From contig NC_058190.1 of NCBI RefSeq assembly GCF_907165205.1, positions 46,736,116 to 46,800,115 on the forward strand: 64,000 nucleotides of DNA, given 5' to 3'. This DNA is from Coccinella septempunctata. Taxonomy: Eukaryota > Arthropoda > Insecta > Coleoptera > Coccinellidae. Shown piece by piece: positions 21,610-33,252 of this stretch. Position 1 is the first letter of the stretch. Every line of letters starts with the position of its first letter. Both the position numbers and the translations under genes were made by a program. A model generated the notes under the pieces. The model saw only the letters and a list, made by a program, of their open reading frames with translations, was not told the DNA's origin and searched no databases.

Positions 21610-21681
21610 ACAAGAAGTTGCAATTCAGTTCAGAGCCGATTGGAAAGGTGATGATGTAGAAGGTGGCAAAGTCAAGTTCAA
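21610..21681 (+). repeat. Direct-repeat segment, copy 2
   Basis: It pairs with 19135-19230 (shared GCCGATTGGAAAGGTGATGA). The frame is conserved to a stop after KVKFN. It adjoins the 3' side of the second Tc1 copy. Confidence 0.5.
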
Positions 21682-21746
21682 TTGACAGAACTGTCGAGTG
21701 AAATAACGAAATTTCATTCCCAGAGAATTCAAGCATTTTAAGACTA

Positions 21747-22767
21747 TCAATACAATGTACGGCCTCCGCGGGCATCAATAACAGCTTGACATCTTCTTTG
21801 CATACTACACACGAGGTTGTTGAACATTTCTTGAGGAATTTGGTTCCATAAATGGGGCAGAAGCTCTCTCAGATCATTTAAGGATTCTTGATTATCTAAT
21901 CTTCGTTGGAGCATATCCCATGCATGTTCTATCTATGCAATTCAAATCTGGTGAGTGCGGAGGTATTGGTAAATGTGGAATACCAAGCTCCTCGCGCGCA
22001 TTCTCAACTATGGCTGCACGGTGCAGTCTAGCGTTATCGTCTAGAAATTGAAAAGTTTCACCAATAGCAGCGTGAAAATTTGGCACAACATTGTCAATGA
22101 CATGCTCCCTATAGTGTAAAGCGGTCATATTCTCAGGACAAATGTGTAGATCTGTGCGCCCGTTGAAACATATCCCGGCCCATACCATAACACTACCCCC
22201 TCGGAATGGATGGACTTCTTGGACATAGCGACGATTACGGAGTATGCGTGGGATTGTCCATACCCTTATTCTTCGAGAATCTGAAAATCGTCCATATCTG
22301 GAATCATCAGTGAAAAGGACACTACGCCATTGATCGTTCCAATTGATATGTTGCCTTGCCCATTCCAGTCTTTGACGCTTATGGTCACGTGTTAATGGAA
22401 CTCCTATGAATGGACTTCTAGAACCTAGATTCACCTCTCTCAAACATCGTCTGATGGTTTAGATTTAGATGGAAACTTGGACTCCATCTGCATTTTGAAG
22501 AGTATTCCGTAGTATTCTACACGTAGATGTAGGGTTTCTTCTCGCCGAAACGGTGATGAAACGATCCTGAGCAGGTGCTGTTTTTCGTCGCCCACCAAGC
22601 CTTGGTCTTTCCAACACGGAACCTGTCTCCCTGAACCTATTCCAAAGTCGAGATATCACACTTTGGCTGACTTGGAGCCCTTCCGCTACAAAAACCTGAG
22701 TTAGGCCATCCTGTAGCCTTCCGATAGCCCTATTAGCCTCAGCGTTTGTTAATTTACGTCTTGGCAT
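21747..22767 (-). pseudogene. Tc1-type DDE transposase, broken copy 2
   Basis: The start at 22767 gives MPRRKLTNAEANRAIG. The N-terminal frame runs to about 22470 and breaks near the RRRLREV junction. The middle frame (22443-21892) retains LFTDDSRYGRF and FLDDNARLHRA, the first two catalytic aspartates. A four-base insertion after LNCI near the third catalytic site shifts the frame. The lesions differ from those in copy 1, so the copies decayed independently after insertion. Confidence 0.9.
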
Positions 22768-23016
22768 TTTCAGAAAACTCGTCTCAAATCGAAGCCGTTG
22801 ATAAACTGACTTCATTTCAAAATAAGAATATTCATGAAGCATATGCAAAGAATCAAACTTCAGAAAAAAGGCGACCAGATTGACGAAATGTCTCATACTG
22901 ATTTTTATTGGATCGATTCAAGTTGTTATTGAGTTTCAAATGATTTTACAGTGATTTTCTCGGAGTTTACATACTTTTAAAAACGATTGAATACGATATC
23001 CTGACTCTTGTGGAGC
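21747..23016 (-). mobile_element. Tc1-like transposon, defective copy 2 (inverted)
   Basis: It is homologous to 19760-21060 in opposite orientation, from ACTCTTGTGGAG on the right to the transposase stop on the left. The two copies form an inverted pair separated by about 0.7 kb. Confidence 0.85.
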
Positions 23017-23639
23017 ACGTAGGTACATTGTACTCAGCAGAAAATCCTCAGTGAAAATTAAACAATGAATGAAAATTTCGTTTTTCGATAAATATAAAAG
23101 CCGTTAAACATCTTGCAAGATTGATTATCGGCAGATAGGAAATCTCCGAGAAATACCACATCGTTAGCTAGACGACGACTCAATTTAGGCACCGGAAGTC
23201 GGTCGCTGAACGAAGAGAGAAACGCGTCAGAATTTATGACTGGACGCCCGAATTAACAGAGAAAACCAAACACACAAGATACGACGTATCTGGAACGGAT
23301 TCTGGGTCCAATTACCGCCCCGGCTCCGAGAGGCACAAACTGGTTGTCGGGAAAAAAGAGAAACCGCAAATGTTTCCTAATCTCGTAATCTCATCGGCAC
23401 GCCCGATAACTTTTCCTACACTGAACCTTTGTCGCTATTATTTCCACCACGTGCGTCGTCATAATCTCCCCCGATAGCGCGGACGTACTTTTAATGAGCG
23501 AAATAACATGCAAACTTTTAATCTGTCAAGCCGATTTACGTCCACGTTTCATATCGACATCGTCCAAGTTCACGCTGATCCCTTATCTATCTGCGCATAC
23601 GTGAAATGAGAGTTCAAATCGCCTGGATTGGCATTTACA
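23017..23639. other. Balanced-composition unique DNA
   Basis: No open frame of note. Bases 23150-23600 are richer in G+C (GCGCGGACGTAC, CACGTGCGTCGTC) and free of the repeats seen elsewhere. Conserved regulatory DNA is possible but unproven. Confidence 0.4.
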
Positions 23640-23797
23640 TACTCCATTCACTTTTATTTTAGCACTCGGTTGGCCATGGAAATTTGACACATTCAACTAT
23701 GTATAGTACGATAATGTAGGGTTATGACACTTGTCAAAACCTTTTTGGGTTTCAAATCAGCGTTATGTTGTCCGTTCTACGTGAAAGTCTCAGTAAT
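23640..23797 (-). mobile_element. MITE2 solo right end
   Basis: It begins TACTCCATTCACTTTTATTTT and continues with GGCCATGGAAATTTGACACA and the CGTTATGTTG block. This is the right subterminal region of MITE2 in reverse orientation. It abuts a second MITE2 in the other orientation. Confidence 0.85.
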
Positions 23798-23799
23798 TA

Positions 23800-25408
23800 T
23801 ACTCCATTCACATTTATTTTAGCAGTCGGTTGGCCATGAAATAATTTTTTCAAGTTTTTGTAACTACAACGGAGTAAGGTTGGCACTCATGAAATGTAGT
23901 AACGCCGTTGCCACAATTAATATCAATTTTTATTAACAAAATGTCGAAAGTGATTGAAAAAAAGAGACAGGATTTCAGGAAGTGCTATTTAGAATTCAGG
24001 TCCGCTCATTCAAATAGTTATACCCCGATATTCTAAAATCCACAATACGTTTCCACAATCAGAAAGATTGTGAATGAAGAGGATGACAAAGAATTTCCTT
24101 CTATTGGGAGACCCAAAAAAGTGGTTCCATTTAAGAATTTTATGCTTAAGTGAATTAATGCGAAATGTTTTCTACAGGATTTTCGATGAATGTCATCGTA
24201 GAATAATTTCCAGAACATTGATTGTTCTATTTTTCATTTGACTTGTCCCATACATTGTAAATGTCTTAAGGTACCAATAAATACCTAATTATTATTATCA
24301 TATCAATGTTTTAAGATGAACAGCCACAAATACGCGCCAGTTGTCCTGCTAATTGTTTATTCATGTGAAATTTTTATTCAAAGGTGAAGATCATCTTGAT
24401 TGAAACTTCCTTTAATTCCTTTTACTTATATTGATCCAAGATGATTTTGTTGAAGAATTTAACATTCTTGTAATTATCTGTTAATTCCTTCGGGAGATAC
24501 CCATCCCCAACCACTGCATCATATGCATTTCATCTTCGGGTTAATATTTTTGAAATCTACAACTGATGTAACTATTCAAACTTTAGCTAAACAAGATAAC
24601 GAACATTAACTCTCCTCAAGCTAGTGCATATTATGATATTATACTGATCTCTTGTATTTTCCATGCAAATAACTGGATTTGGTATGCCTTCAATCAGTTG
24701 GTATGAACTTCAATTATGTTCGTCACATATTTTCCGAAGAGATTCGACATTGTGATAAAATACGTAATAACAGAAACTTTTCTCATACTCATACTCTTTT
24801 ATTTCCCTCAAAAATTTACAGGGTGAGTCAAAAAAAATCTATATAATATAAAATATCTTAACTATATAGGCACGAGAACAACATAATCATACACACATAA
24901 GTAAATTATTCACATACATTAAAATACGAAACTTTTGAGAACTAGAACTGGTGATTCATAAATTGATCAATGGAATAAAAGGCGCCTTCTAGAAGCAGCC
25001 TTTTTGAAGGCTACTCCACGAAGGGAAAACACGTGATCAGGAAGTCTATTGTACATCTTTATACCATTAAAAACGTACATATTTTGTGTTCTTTTAAAGC
25101 GGTGAATGGGAGTCACAATTTTATTTCTATTTCGGGTGTTGTGATCATTTACACTCGAGTGCCTGGGGAGTTCCTCCTTTCCCAAATGTACGTGGAGAAG
25201 ACACTCAAGCATGTAGCAGCACGGAACAGTGAGAACTTTGTACTTCTTGAATTCTTTTACGTTGAACGGGCAACAAAACGTCGATTTAAAACCCAAAAAT
25301 GTTTTGACAAGCGTCACAACCCAACATTTTCGTACTATACAGAGTGAAATGTGTCAAATTTCCATGATCAACCGAGTGCTAAAATAAAAGTGAATATACA
25401 AGTGAGTA
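23800..25408 (+). mobile_element. MITE2, long copy split by a LINE tail
   Basis: The left end is TACTCCATTCACATTTATTTT, AGCAGTCGGTTGGCCATG; the right end near 25380 is its decayed inverse. TA borders are present on the left. The interior is shared with 36223-37308, 41340-42509 and 61558-62313. It includes a short frame reading TIRKIVNEEDDKEFPSIGRP in sister copies, and ELMRNVFYRIFDECHRR here. These look like remnants of an IS630/Tc1-type transposase N-terminus. A LINE insertion occupies 24782-25253. Confidence 0.85.
24782..25253 (-). mobile_element. 5'-truncated non-LTR retrotransposon tail
   Basis: The open frame (25253 to 24967) encodes the typical C-terminus of a LINE reverse transcriptase: a hydrophobic helix, then SVNDHNTRNRNKIVTP and MYNRLPDHVFSL. 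It ends in a 3' tail of GAGTAT repeats (24796-24782). It interrupts MITE2 between ACTTTT and ACGTTGAACGGG, which are contiguous in the other copies. A short CTTTT duplication flanks it. It is severely 5'-truncated and inactive. Confidence 0.8.
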
Positions 25409-25411
25409 TAT

Positions 25412-25440
25412 GTACAAGTCAAAGACTCACCCTATATATA
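25412..25440 (-). mobile_element. MITE1 terminal scrap
   Basis: GTACAAGTCAAAGACTCACCC followed by TATA is the inverted MITE1 terminus. Only about 29 bases remain, directly next to the MITE2 end. Confidence 0.65.
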
Positions 25441-26427
25441 TAGCAATATTGATATATCAGAAGTTGTCGTGATGAGTATTGAGGATGGGGTATCGGAATG
25501 AATGAAGGTAATACCTACCTATTGAAAATAAGGTGACATATTTCAATGATCTTTTTACAATGGTTGATAAAGTACATTATTCTGGCGTAATATGCTCGTT
25601 GAGGAATATATATTTCGCAGAGCCGCTTCATCATTATTTTCCCAATTTCTTGATAACCTGAATAACCCTATTGAAAAGATTTCAAAAACAGTTCCTTCTT
25701 TTCCCAATTAGACTGATAAGATTCGTATCGATCAGGTAATAAATTACTCTGAATTGGTCGTAGGAGAATGTTGATGAATTACTTTCTAATCGCACTTAAT
25801 ATCGGGTTTAATCACCAAGCATGGCCATTTTTTTTGGGGACCGAATACGACCAGCGGGCCTTGGGCTTCTAGCCGCAAAAGATTTTATCTGTAGATCCGA
25901 TACGGTCCTATAGAGACCACTCGATTTTCAATGTCGATGGGCGAGACGATAGAGATAACGCGAATGAAAAACACGTTAGTTGTACGCTGAATCAAGAACC
26001 CATTATTATAAATCATGATTAATGAATATCTCTAGATTGGCTGGGTGATGCGCGCTACACGTATGAGGCACTCATACTTATTACTCTTTTGAGTGACCGT
26101 ATGGTTCTGATGGAGGGTGTTGCTAATTGGTTTTGCATAATGGAACACTGTTTTGACGTGTTAGATTTAACGCCTTTGATGCAGATTTGCATGAATATTA
26201 CCCACATTGAAATATCCGAATGAATAAAGCAACATGGATAGTCCATCCAATGCACAATCTTCAGTTCGTTATTTCTAATGAAACGAATTATGAGCCCACT
26301 TGAAATTGTTACATTTTGCGTTCTGAATTGTATGTAGTTTGCAAAAAAAACTGATAAATGTTGCTGGTCATTCATTGTGGACATAATTGTATAAACAATG
26401 AAATATAGAAACTTTTGCAACAATAAT
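25441..26427. other. Intergenic DNA, no gene recognised
   Basis: A minus-strand stop-free stretch (26055-26444) lacks an ATG at its start and begins inside the satellite, so it is not called. Nothing else is identifiable. Confidence 0.45.
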
Positions 26428-27213
26428 TTTTTTTGTTTTTCCACTTTTCATTTTCGAGTTGACTTCGAAGAGCTCTCTGGAAAGCAATTCTCTATTGAAT
26501 CATCAACTGTTTGGTTTTCTAGAATCTTCAAAACAAATTATATGCACTCCATATCCTAGGATAGTAATGGAACATCCTAATTTTCAGACAGAGTAGCAAA
26601 TATGTCATTTTAGGGGGGTCTGACCCCTTGCTCATTTTTGACCCAAAAAATCGAGATTTTCGAAATCGAGTTTTTGTGCTAGGGTGGAAGCCTAGGCAAC
26701 GCTGATTATATAACCGGAAATCCCAATTCGATCAGACGAATGAAACAGGAGATAACGCAGATTGAAATTTGCAAATTTTTGAAAAATGCCATTTCCAAGA
26801 TGAAAATCTAAACGAAGGATGATAGGCTTTCGAAAATAGTCGCAATAGATTCAGCGTGTTCGAAAACTTATATTTTCATACCAAAATTTCATATATCTGG
26901 CCCTGTTTAGGAGAAAATAATTTGTTTTTTTTTCCACTTTTCATTTTCGAGTTGACTTCGAAGAGCTCTCTGGAATGCAAATCCCTATTGAATCATCAAC
27001 TGTTTGGTTTTCTAGAATCTTCAAAACAAATTCTATGCACTCCACATCCTAGGAAAGTAATGGAACATCCTAATTTTCAGACAGAGTAGCAAATATGTCA
27101 TTTTAGGGGGGTCTAAACCCTTGCTCATTTTTGACCCAAAAAATCGAGATTTTCGAAATCGGGTTTTTGTGCTAGAGTGGAAGCCTAGGCAACGCTGATT
27201 ATAGAACCGGAAA
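26428..27213 (-). repeat. 494-bp satellite, inverted partial array (about 1.6 monomers)
   Basis: It is the reverse complement of the unit at 1-687 and 33253-35351. GAGTTGACTTCGAAGAGCTC recurs at about 26456 and 26949. The array is opposite in orientation to the other two. Confidence 0.9.
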
Positions 27214-28103
27214 ATCATACAAAACACCTTCACTGTTGAAATCTCCGCGAATATATTCTTTATAAGCATTTCATGCCATCGATTCTAAAATGGTATGGGA
27301 GTGCTGAAGAAAACTCAACGAAATAGGGAGGAATGACAAGGTCTGTTTAGTTTCTCTACTTGGGAATCGATGGTGATAAGAAAGTGACAGAAATCCTTTT
27401 CATTGACCGGCCGGCCTACCTACAAGAAAGGGTTTCAGGGATAGGTAAAAACTGAGAGGGACACTCTGATCTTGATCTACAATATATGTAGTTTCAACAG
27501 AATGCCGCTAATAGTTGCTGATAAACTTAAGCTCTTAAAAAGAATTTTCCTAATTCTTCTGCAATGTGGAATTTGCACGTTTCTCATTAATTTTAGGATG
27601 TGTAAAGATTGAAACTAGCAGAAAGCAGGCACACTTAGTTTTCCACGGCAAATTCGACTGAACATCCCTTTCAAGACCCCAAACACGAGATCGTGACGCA
27701 ACGCACTATTCCGACGATGAATGTCCATGGCTGTAATCCACCTCTGGGTTCATCTAGGTGGGATGGATGAATTCCTTCATCCCTGTAATTAAGGAATTCT
27801 ACGGAAGCCTGGCATACCGCCCTCTCTGTCTCGACAGTATTCCGAACTCATTATTTTTGGAACCCATAAAGATTAGAATTTATATTGTCGTTATCTAACA
27901 TGTTGTTATTAAAGAATTTCTCGTGGGGTTATTTTGGATGAGTTGTTTTGATTCATGCGGAAGAGGATGTTTACGGTTATCATTTGAAATTTTAATGATC
28001 GCCGAATATGCGTAGGAACAAGTTGGTCGAGTAGGGTCCTGGGATTCAGTGTCTGCTACTACATTTATCGATCATCTTAAACATTCACATGAATTAAGAA
28101 GAA
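27214..28103. other. Intergenic DNA, no gene recognised
   Basis: No frame of length, repeat or RNA gene is recognised. Confidence 0.45.
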
Positions 28104-28244
28104 TCCTGTAAAGTGATCATAGGAGTTCCAAGTTGAAATGAATATAAAACAACAAACAATTCTCATAACTCTCTAACTTCCAATTGGCGAATTTCGTGAA
28201 TTACATTCATTTCAATTTGGAACTCCTATGACCATTGTACAGGA
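28104..28244. mobile_element. Small foldback MITE, 141 bp, 39-bp inverted ends
   Basis: The left arm is TCCTGTAAAGTGATCATAGG then AGTTCCAAGTTGAAATGAA. The right arm is its inverse with about four mismatches, ending ATTGTACAGGA. About 60 bases separate the arms. No target duplication is clear. Confidence 0.85.
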
Positions 28245-28903
28245 TGTCTAAAGACATCCAGTATGTGAAGGTTTTATTTTGAAAGAATATAATCAACTCA
28301 TACTTGATTAACCAATTTATTATTTCAATTATAACGAGCATAATTACCATTCACCTGAATTTAAATTGTCAACAATGATGTTAGGACTTTTATATCATCT
28401 AGAAAGCACACCTGCCTCCTGCCTCTCACCTTGGTTTCATCGTTCTCGTTAAATTAACACTTGAATGATCTCTGAGGGGAGCGAATCAGGATAATTATGA
28501 GAGAAATGAATCAGGTTCGTCATTTGATCTTGCTCAGCATGAGACCCTAGTGGGTGTGTAGGAAAGATTGATATGGCGGAAAGATGATGATGCACATGAA
28601 ATATGAGTAGAGGAAGTATGGATCTGACGGAACAACTTCGAAATAGCTTCTCCAACGCTCTATGAATCGTGTCAGTATGAAGACAAAACAGAGCCAATAC
28701 GTAGATTTCTGATTCCAACGTTCTCATTGGAAGATCATTGATTTTGTTTGTAAAAGAAAACGAGTACCACTTGATGATGGTCTTTCCACTCAGAGGCTGG
28801 ATCAAGAAAGAAAAATGTTTGTTATTATTACAACTCAAAATGCTGTAAAGGAAAATGGACGTTTTAACAGGTTTTAGCAGGTTAAAAACTTAGGTCTGCA
28901 TTC
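28245..28903. other. Intergenic DNA, no gene recognised
   Basis: A 129-codon stop-free stretch on the minus strand (28449-28838) starts at TTG, not ATG. It has no motif and is not called as a gene. Confidence 0.45.
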
Positions 28904-30122
28904 TACGAGGATGTATTGATATCTAGTTAGCCTAGACCAGTTCATACATAAAAAATAATTGCGTTAGCATAGCAACGAACAATAACTCATTAGAAGTGTT
29001 AGTGTGAAGTTTGAGGTCAAAAAAGTAAACCAGAGTTACGCAATAAATTAAAAGAAAGAAGATGTCCACCGAAATTGTGAAAATCGAAAAATTGGAGTAT
29101 CGAGCCATCATCAAGTACCTGTATTTGAAAGGGTTAAGAGGTAAGTAGATTTACGAAGATATGCTTAATACCCTTGGTGATCAATGTCCTTCGTATGCTA
29201 CAGTTAAAAATTGGACTGCAAGCTTCAAAAGAGGTAAATTTTTCATTGAAGATGATGACCGATCGGGACGGCCAGTTTCTGTGCCAGTCCCCGAAAATAT
29301 CGATACAGTTCATGACATGATTTTATCAGACCTTCGAATTGGGCTAAAACGGATATCTGAAGCACTGAATATTTCATACGAACGCGTTCTTATATAGTTC
29401 ACGTCAATTTGGACATGAGAAAACTTCTGCAAAATGGATCCCCAAATGTTTTAATGTTGACCAAAAGCGTGGAAGGGTATAGAAGCATCGCCTTCGATCT
29501 GTGCTCGATTTGAAAATGATGTAGACTTCTTAAACCGAATAGTTACTATGGATGAGACTTGGGTACATTTCTACGATCCAGAAACAAAGCAACAATCGAT
29601 GGAATGGCGACACTCTGGTTCTCCAAAGCCTAAGAAATTTCGTGTCTAAATATCTGCTGAGTAATCATGATTGATTTTTTGGATAAGGGTAGAACAATTA
29701 CCGGAGATTACTATTCGATATTACTGACCACTCTACGGAAAAAAATTAAAGAGAAAAGAAGCGGAAAGCTATCCGAAGGTGTTTTGTTTTTGCAGGACAA
29801 CGCCCCTGCACACAAATCTCATGTTGCCATGCAAAAAATTCGTGATTTAAGGTTTGAATTACTAGAACACCCCCCTTATTCACCAGATTCGGCTCCATCC
29901 GACTATCATCTCTTTCCCCAACTGAGGAGGTAATAAAAGCTGTGGAGGTCTAATTTGCAGAGCAACAAGAAACATTTTTTTTCAAAGGTCTAGAGACGTT
30001 GCAGATTCGCTGTAATAAATGTATCCAATTAAGAGGAGAACATGCTGAGTAATAAAATATTTTGATATTGAAATTTTGTTTGGTTCTATAGTAGGCTAAG
30101 AATTTTTCAATATATCCTCGTA
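28904..30122 (+). mobile_element. Mariner-family transposon, nearly full length
   Basis: Bounded by TACGAGGATGTATTGATATC and the inverse ...TTTTTCAATATATCCTCGTA, with TA duplicated at both ends. About 1.2 kb, the usual mariner length. It contains the transposase pseudogene at 29062-30015 and is the most complete of the three copies in the window. Confidence 0.93.
29062..30015 (+). pseudogene. Mariner DD34D transposase, multiple disruptions
   Basis: The ATG at 29062 opens STEIVKIEKLEYRAIIKYLY. A TAG (GGTAAGTAG) interrupts at about codon 32, and the same frame continues at 29161-29397 (SYATVKNWTASFKRG, DDRSGRPVSV). Frame losses follow near 29390 and 29650. The catalytic motifs are still readable: VTMDETWVHFYDPE, FLQDNAPAHKSH and SPDSAPSDYHLFPQL, giving the mariner D, D, D triad. 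A deletion after FPQL removes part of the C-terminus. Inactive. Confidence 0.92.
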
Positions 30123-30992
30123 TACTGAGAAAAATGCTACATTAGAAAAGCCAGAAGAGGGTTTTATGGATTTATATCACCTTCAACTGAGAGACCCCGT
30201 TCTCTGGCTATTCCCGATGAAATATTTGTCGAAATTTCCATAAATTCGTCTACAGAACGTTAGAACCGAGCCCGGCCCAAACAGAATGTTGCATCCCAAC
30301 GTAAACTGAATAATAAACAATGAAAGTCAATTTTATTCATCATGTATTATTCAACGGATAGTTACAGGAATTTGATGGCATGTTTATAATTCCGCGTTTC
30401 ATCAACACGTTCAGTTGAACTGGAAAATATTTCGCGTTATTCGATGACGAGTTCTGTAATTTTCAATTGCGTGGATTGCCATTAAAACACATGGGTGCGT
30501 TGTTAAGTATGCGTTCTATTTTTTTTTTTCATTTGGCTACGTGGTTCATGACGGTAATCCTTGATGTGCCCGATTTTCCATACGGGTAAACTGGTTCCGA
30601 CGAACGAACGTTGTAGTTTGATTATAAATGTGATAAATACCCTCCAGTTATAATTTCTCGTGACTTTTATGTTGCATAATAAAAAGTAGAATTCACACCC
30701 ATCTACTGGCTCAATCAAGAATTCGTTATATTATTATATTACAGCAGGCAGTGTACTATTTATTCATTTTAATCAGAGTATGAGCTTGTAATTTTCAATG
30801 ATAGAACATAAAGTAGGTATAATAATTCATAACATGAACTTTGATTGAATTTTCAAACTTATTTGAAGAAGATTGACATTAATTTTATGTTTGTAGATCT
30901 CTATAATCTCTGATAGACAGCTTAACCGTATGTAGACGCCTAAATTTAAACATCAGTAGGTACATTTAAAAAAATCATTTTTCATTTCCTTA
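30123..30992. other. Intergenic DNA, no gene recognised
   Basis: Only short, motif-free frames. Confidence 0.45.
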
Positions 30993-31575
30993 TACAGGGT
31001 GAGTCTTTGACTTGTACAAATATTTCAACAGTAGATTCTTGGGGTCGAATGATACACTTTTTTTCTTTACCATTTTTTCCGAATCGGTTCGGTTTCAAAG
31101 ATACAGGCTGTTGAAAAACCATAAAAAATGGTATTTTTAGTTCTATCTAACAAAAGGTTTTGTCGAATTAAATGAATTTCGGAATACAGTTTTTCATTCA
31201 TTTGATTAATCTTTGTGGAACACAAGATATCACCCACGTTTTCCAGTTTTCTCACAATTACCATAACGTACCATAAAAATAACGAAAATTCAAAGAACCC
31301 AACTTTTGAAACTAAGTTGGACGCTATCTAATGAATATTTGAACGTTTTGTAAAATTAAAGTATTCTTCATATTTTCTCTTATAATGCGCCGTTTTCGAG
31401 TAACTTGATGTTCCAAAATTAAATGTTCAATAATTAAAAAGTATCTGTGAAATTTGAAAAATTGGGTACTTTGGCTGAACACAACTGGCTAGTATCACAC
31501 TTCTAGCTAGTTATTCTGAAGGTGATTTTGTTTTTCCAGGGGTGGCACAGATCATTTAGAAAACTCAAAATGGCT
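30993..31575 (+). mobile_element. MITE1 copy, right end missing
   Basis: It begins TACAGGGTGAGTCTTTGACT with the AACAGTAGATTCTTG block. The interior AACTAAGTTGGACGCTATCT and TGCGCCGTTTTCGAGTAA match other copies. Similarity fades after ACTCAAAATGG, before the right terminal repeat. Confidence 0.85.
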
Positions 31576-33252
31576 ACATCTTTGAATGATCTTGGTATAA
31601 AAGTCGTATCGAGCTACTCTAGGTGTCCGAAGCCCAGTGAAAGATTGTTCTAGGTGATCCCTGATCAAAATATACCAAGGATTATAAATGTAATCTCTGC
31701 AATGAACTATCCCAATGTCAAAATTATCCTATCGCAAGAACGCGGGTGACTTGTCAACTGTAATTCAATAACTCTTCAAAAAGAGTGTGTTTACATCTGT
31801 AGTCAGCGTGTGTAACCCGCATCTAGCACCATGCGATTGTAAAACCAATGAACCATAAAATTTCTATTGAGTGAATACATTTCCAGCTGAATAACTATTC
31901 TCTGTCTTCTTTTTCTGTCGACGGCGGTCATATTTCTTTCGAATCTCGTTTTATCGCAAGCAACGAATGAATCTTTTATGGCATCAGTAATGTGTGCAGC
32001 AATCACCATTTCTAGCTTCTCGGTTTGAGCTTCAATGAAAGTCAAATAAATGTATTCGATTCATTCAATATATGATATGGGTATGGATTGATGGATGCGA
32101 AAGAAAATAAGAATCAAACCTATTGTATTAGCTTGGAATTCTTACACTTTTTGACGATTGATAGGAATCACTGACCTTCTATCAATTTATTTTAGGGATA
32201 TTCCCTTAAAGATGTTTATTTTGGTAAGATACTAGAGTGGATACCTATGTTCAGCTGATATTCTCGTTAATTAAAAAGAGGAAATTGTAAGTCTCGGTAA
32301 AGCTAGTAGCTATTTGACTTTATATGGCAGGTATTGTTACATTGGAATTAGAGGATTATTTAAAAGGTTGAGTAGTGGAGATGAAGAAACGAAACAATCA
32401 TCTAACACATTGAGGACAAATCCGAGTCAGTTTTGATTATTATCCATAAAATAATCTGTTATTCCTTGTCGATCACGCTCTTCATCGTGCATGATCAATT
32501 TACGTCTCTCCAAAGTGCATATTTGATCAATAAATCAAATTATCTTGGTCTGAGTTCGAGCGTAACAGAACAATAGGATGAAGGCTTCAAGAAATTCAAT
32601 AAATATCCGAATAACAATAGACGGTATGTCAAATGTTTATCTTCCAGACGAATATATAGTTCTTCTATTATTATTTCATCATCTGAGAACACACATGTAC
32701 AAAGAACAAAACCATATTGTTTTTAGAACAATGGCCTGTTTATGGAGGAAATTGTCGGTATCTCATAAAATTTGCAAATAATGAATAATTTCTCTTTGAC
32801 GCTGTTCATTCTTGAGTTTGAATAGTCGTTGTTGGAAAAATTCGAAAATAATTGCATAGCGCGAAATCATTTCCGAGGATGACTACTGCGAAAAGTATGT
32901 GAACATCAACTGTGCATTAGTATAAATTTCCCCTATTACAACTACATTTGAGTGACATCTTTGAGTATTGAGTTCGTACTTAATAGTGACATCAATAACT
33001 ATTTACTTCCTCAGAATCGAACCTTTCAATGAAATTGTTACTATTTATAAATATCAACGTATTGCCAGATTCAAAATGACTATCTCTCATTTTTTCCACT
33101 AGCTAGACCCATTATAAATCGATCACATAGACAAATTTGTTTTTCTCCAAAATCACAATGGATATGGCCAAAGATCTTACTCTCCCTGCGTTTTTGGTAT
33201 ACATAGGTTGAATAATCATATATGAGAAGCCTCCGACAGGTCATTAATGGTG
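31576..33252. other. Intergenic DNA, no gene recognised
   Basis: A minus-strand open stretch at 31803-32045 contains a basic region (DRKRRQRIV) but starts at TTG and has no domain or convincing splice sites. No repeat was identified. Confidence 0.4.

Noticed and set aside
26055..26444. 129-codon minus-strand frame
   Set aside because: It starts at GTG inside satellite sequence, with no motif and no splice support.
28449..28838. 129-codon minus-strand frame
   Set aside because: It starts at TTG, has mixed composition and no recognisable domain. Kept only as a note.
31803..32045. Basic minus-strand segment DRKRRQRIV, possible nuclear protein exon
   Set aside because: TTG start, no convincing acceptor or donor, and no family match.
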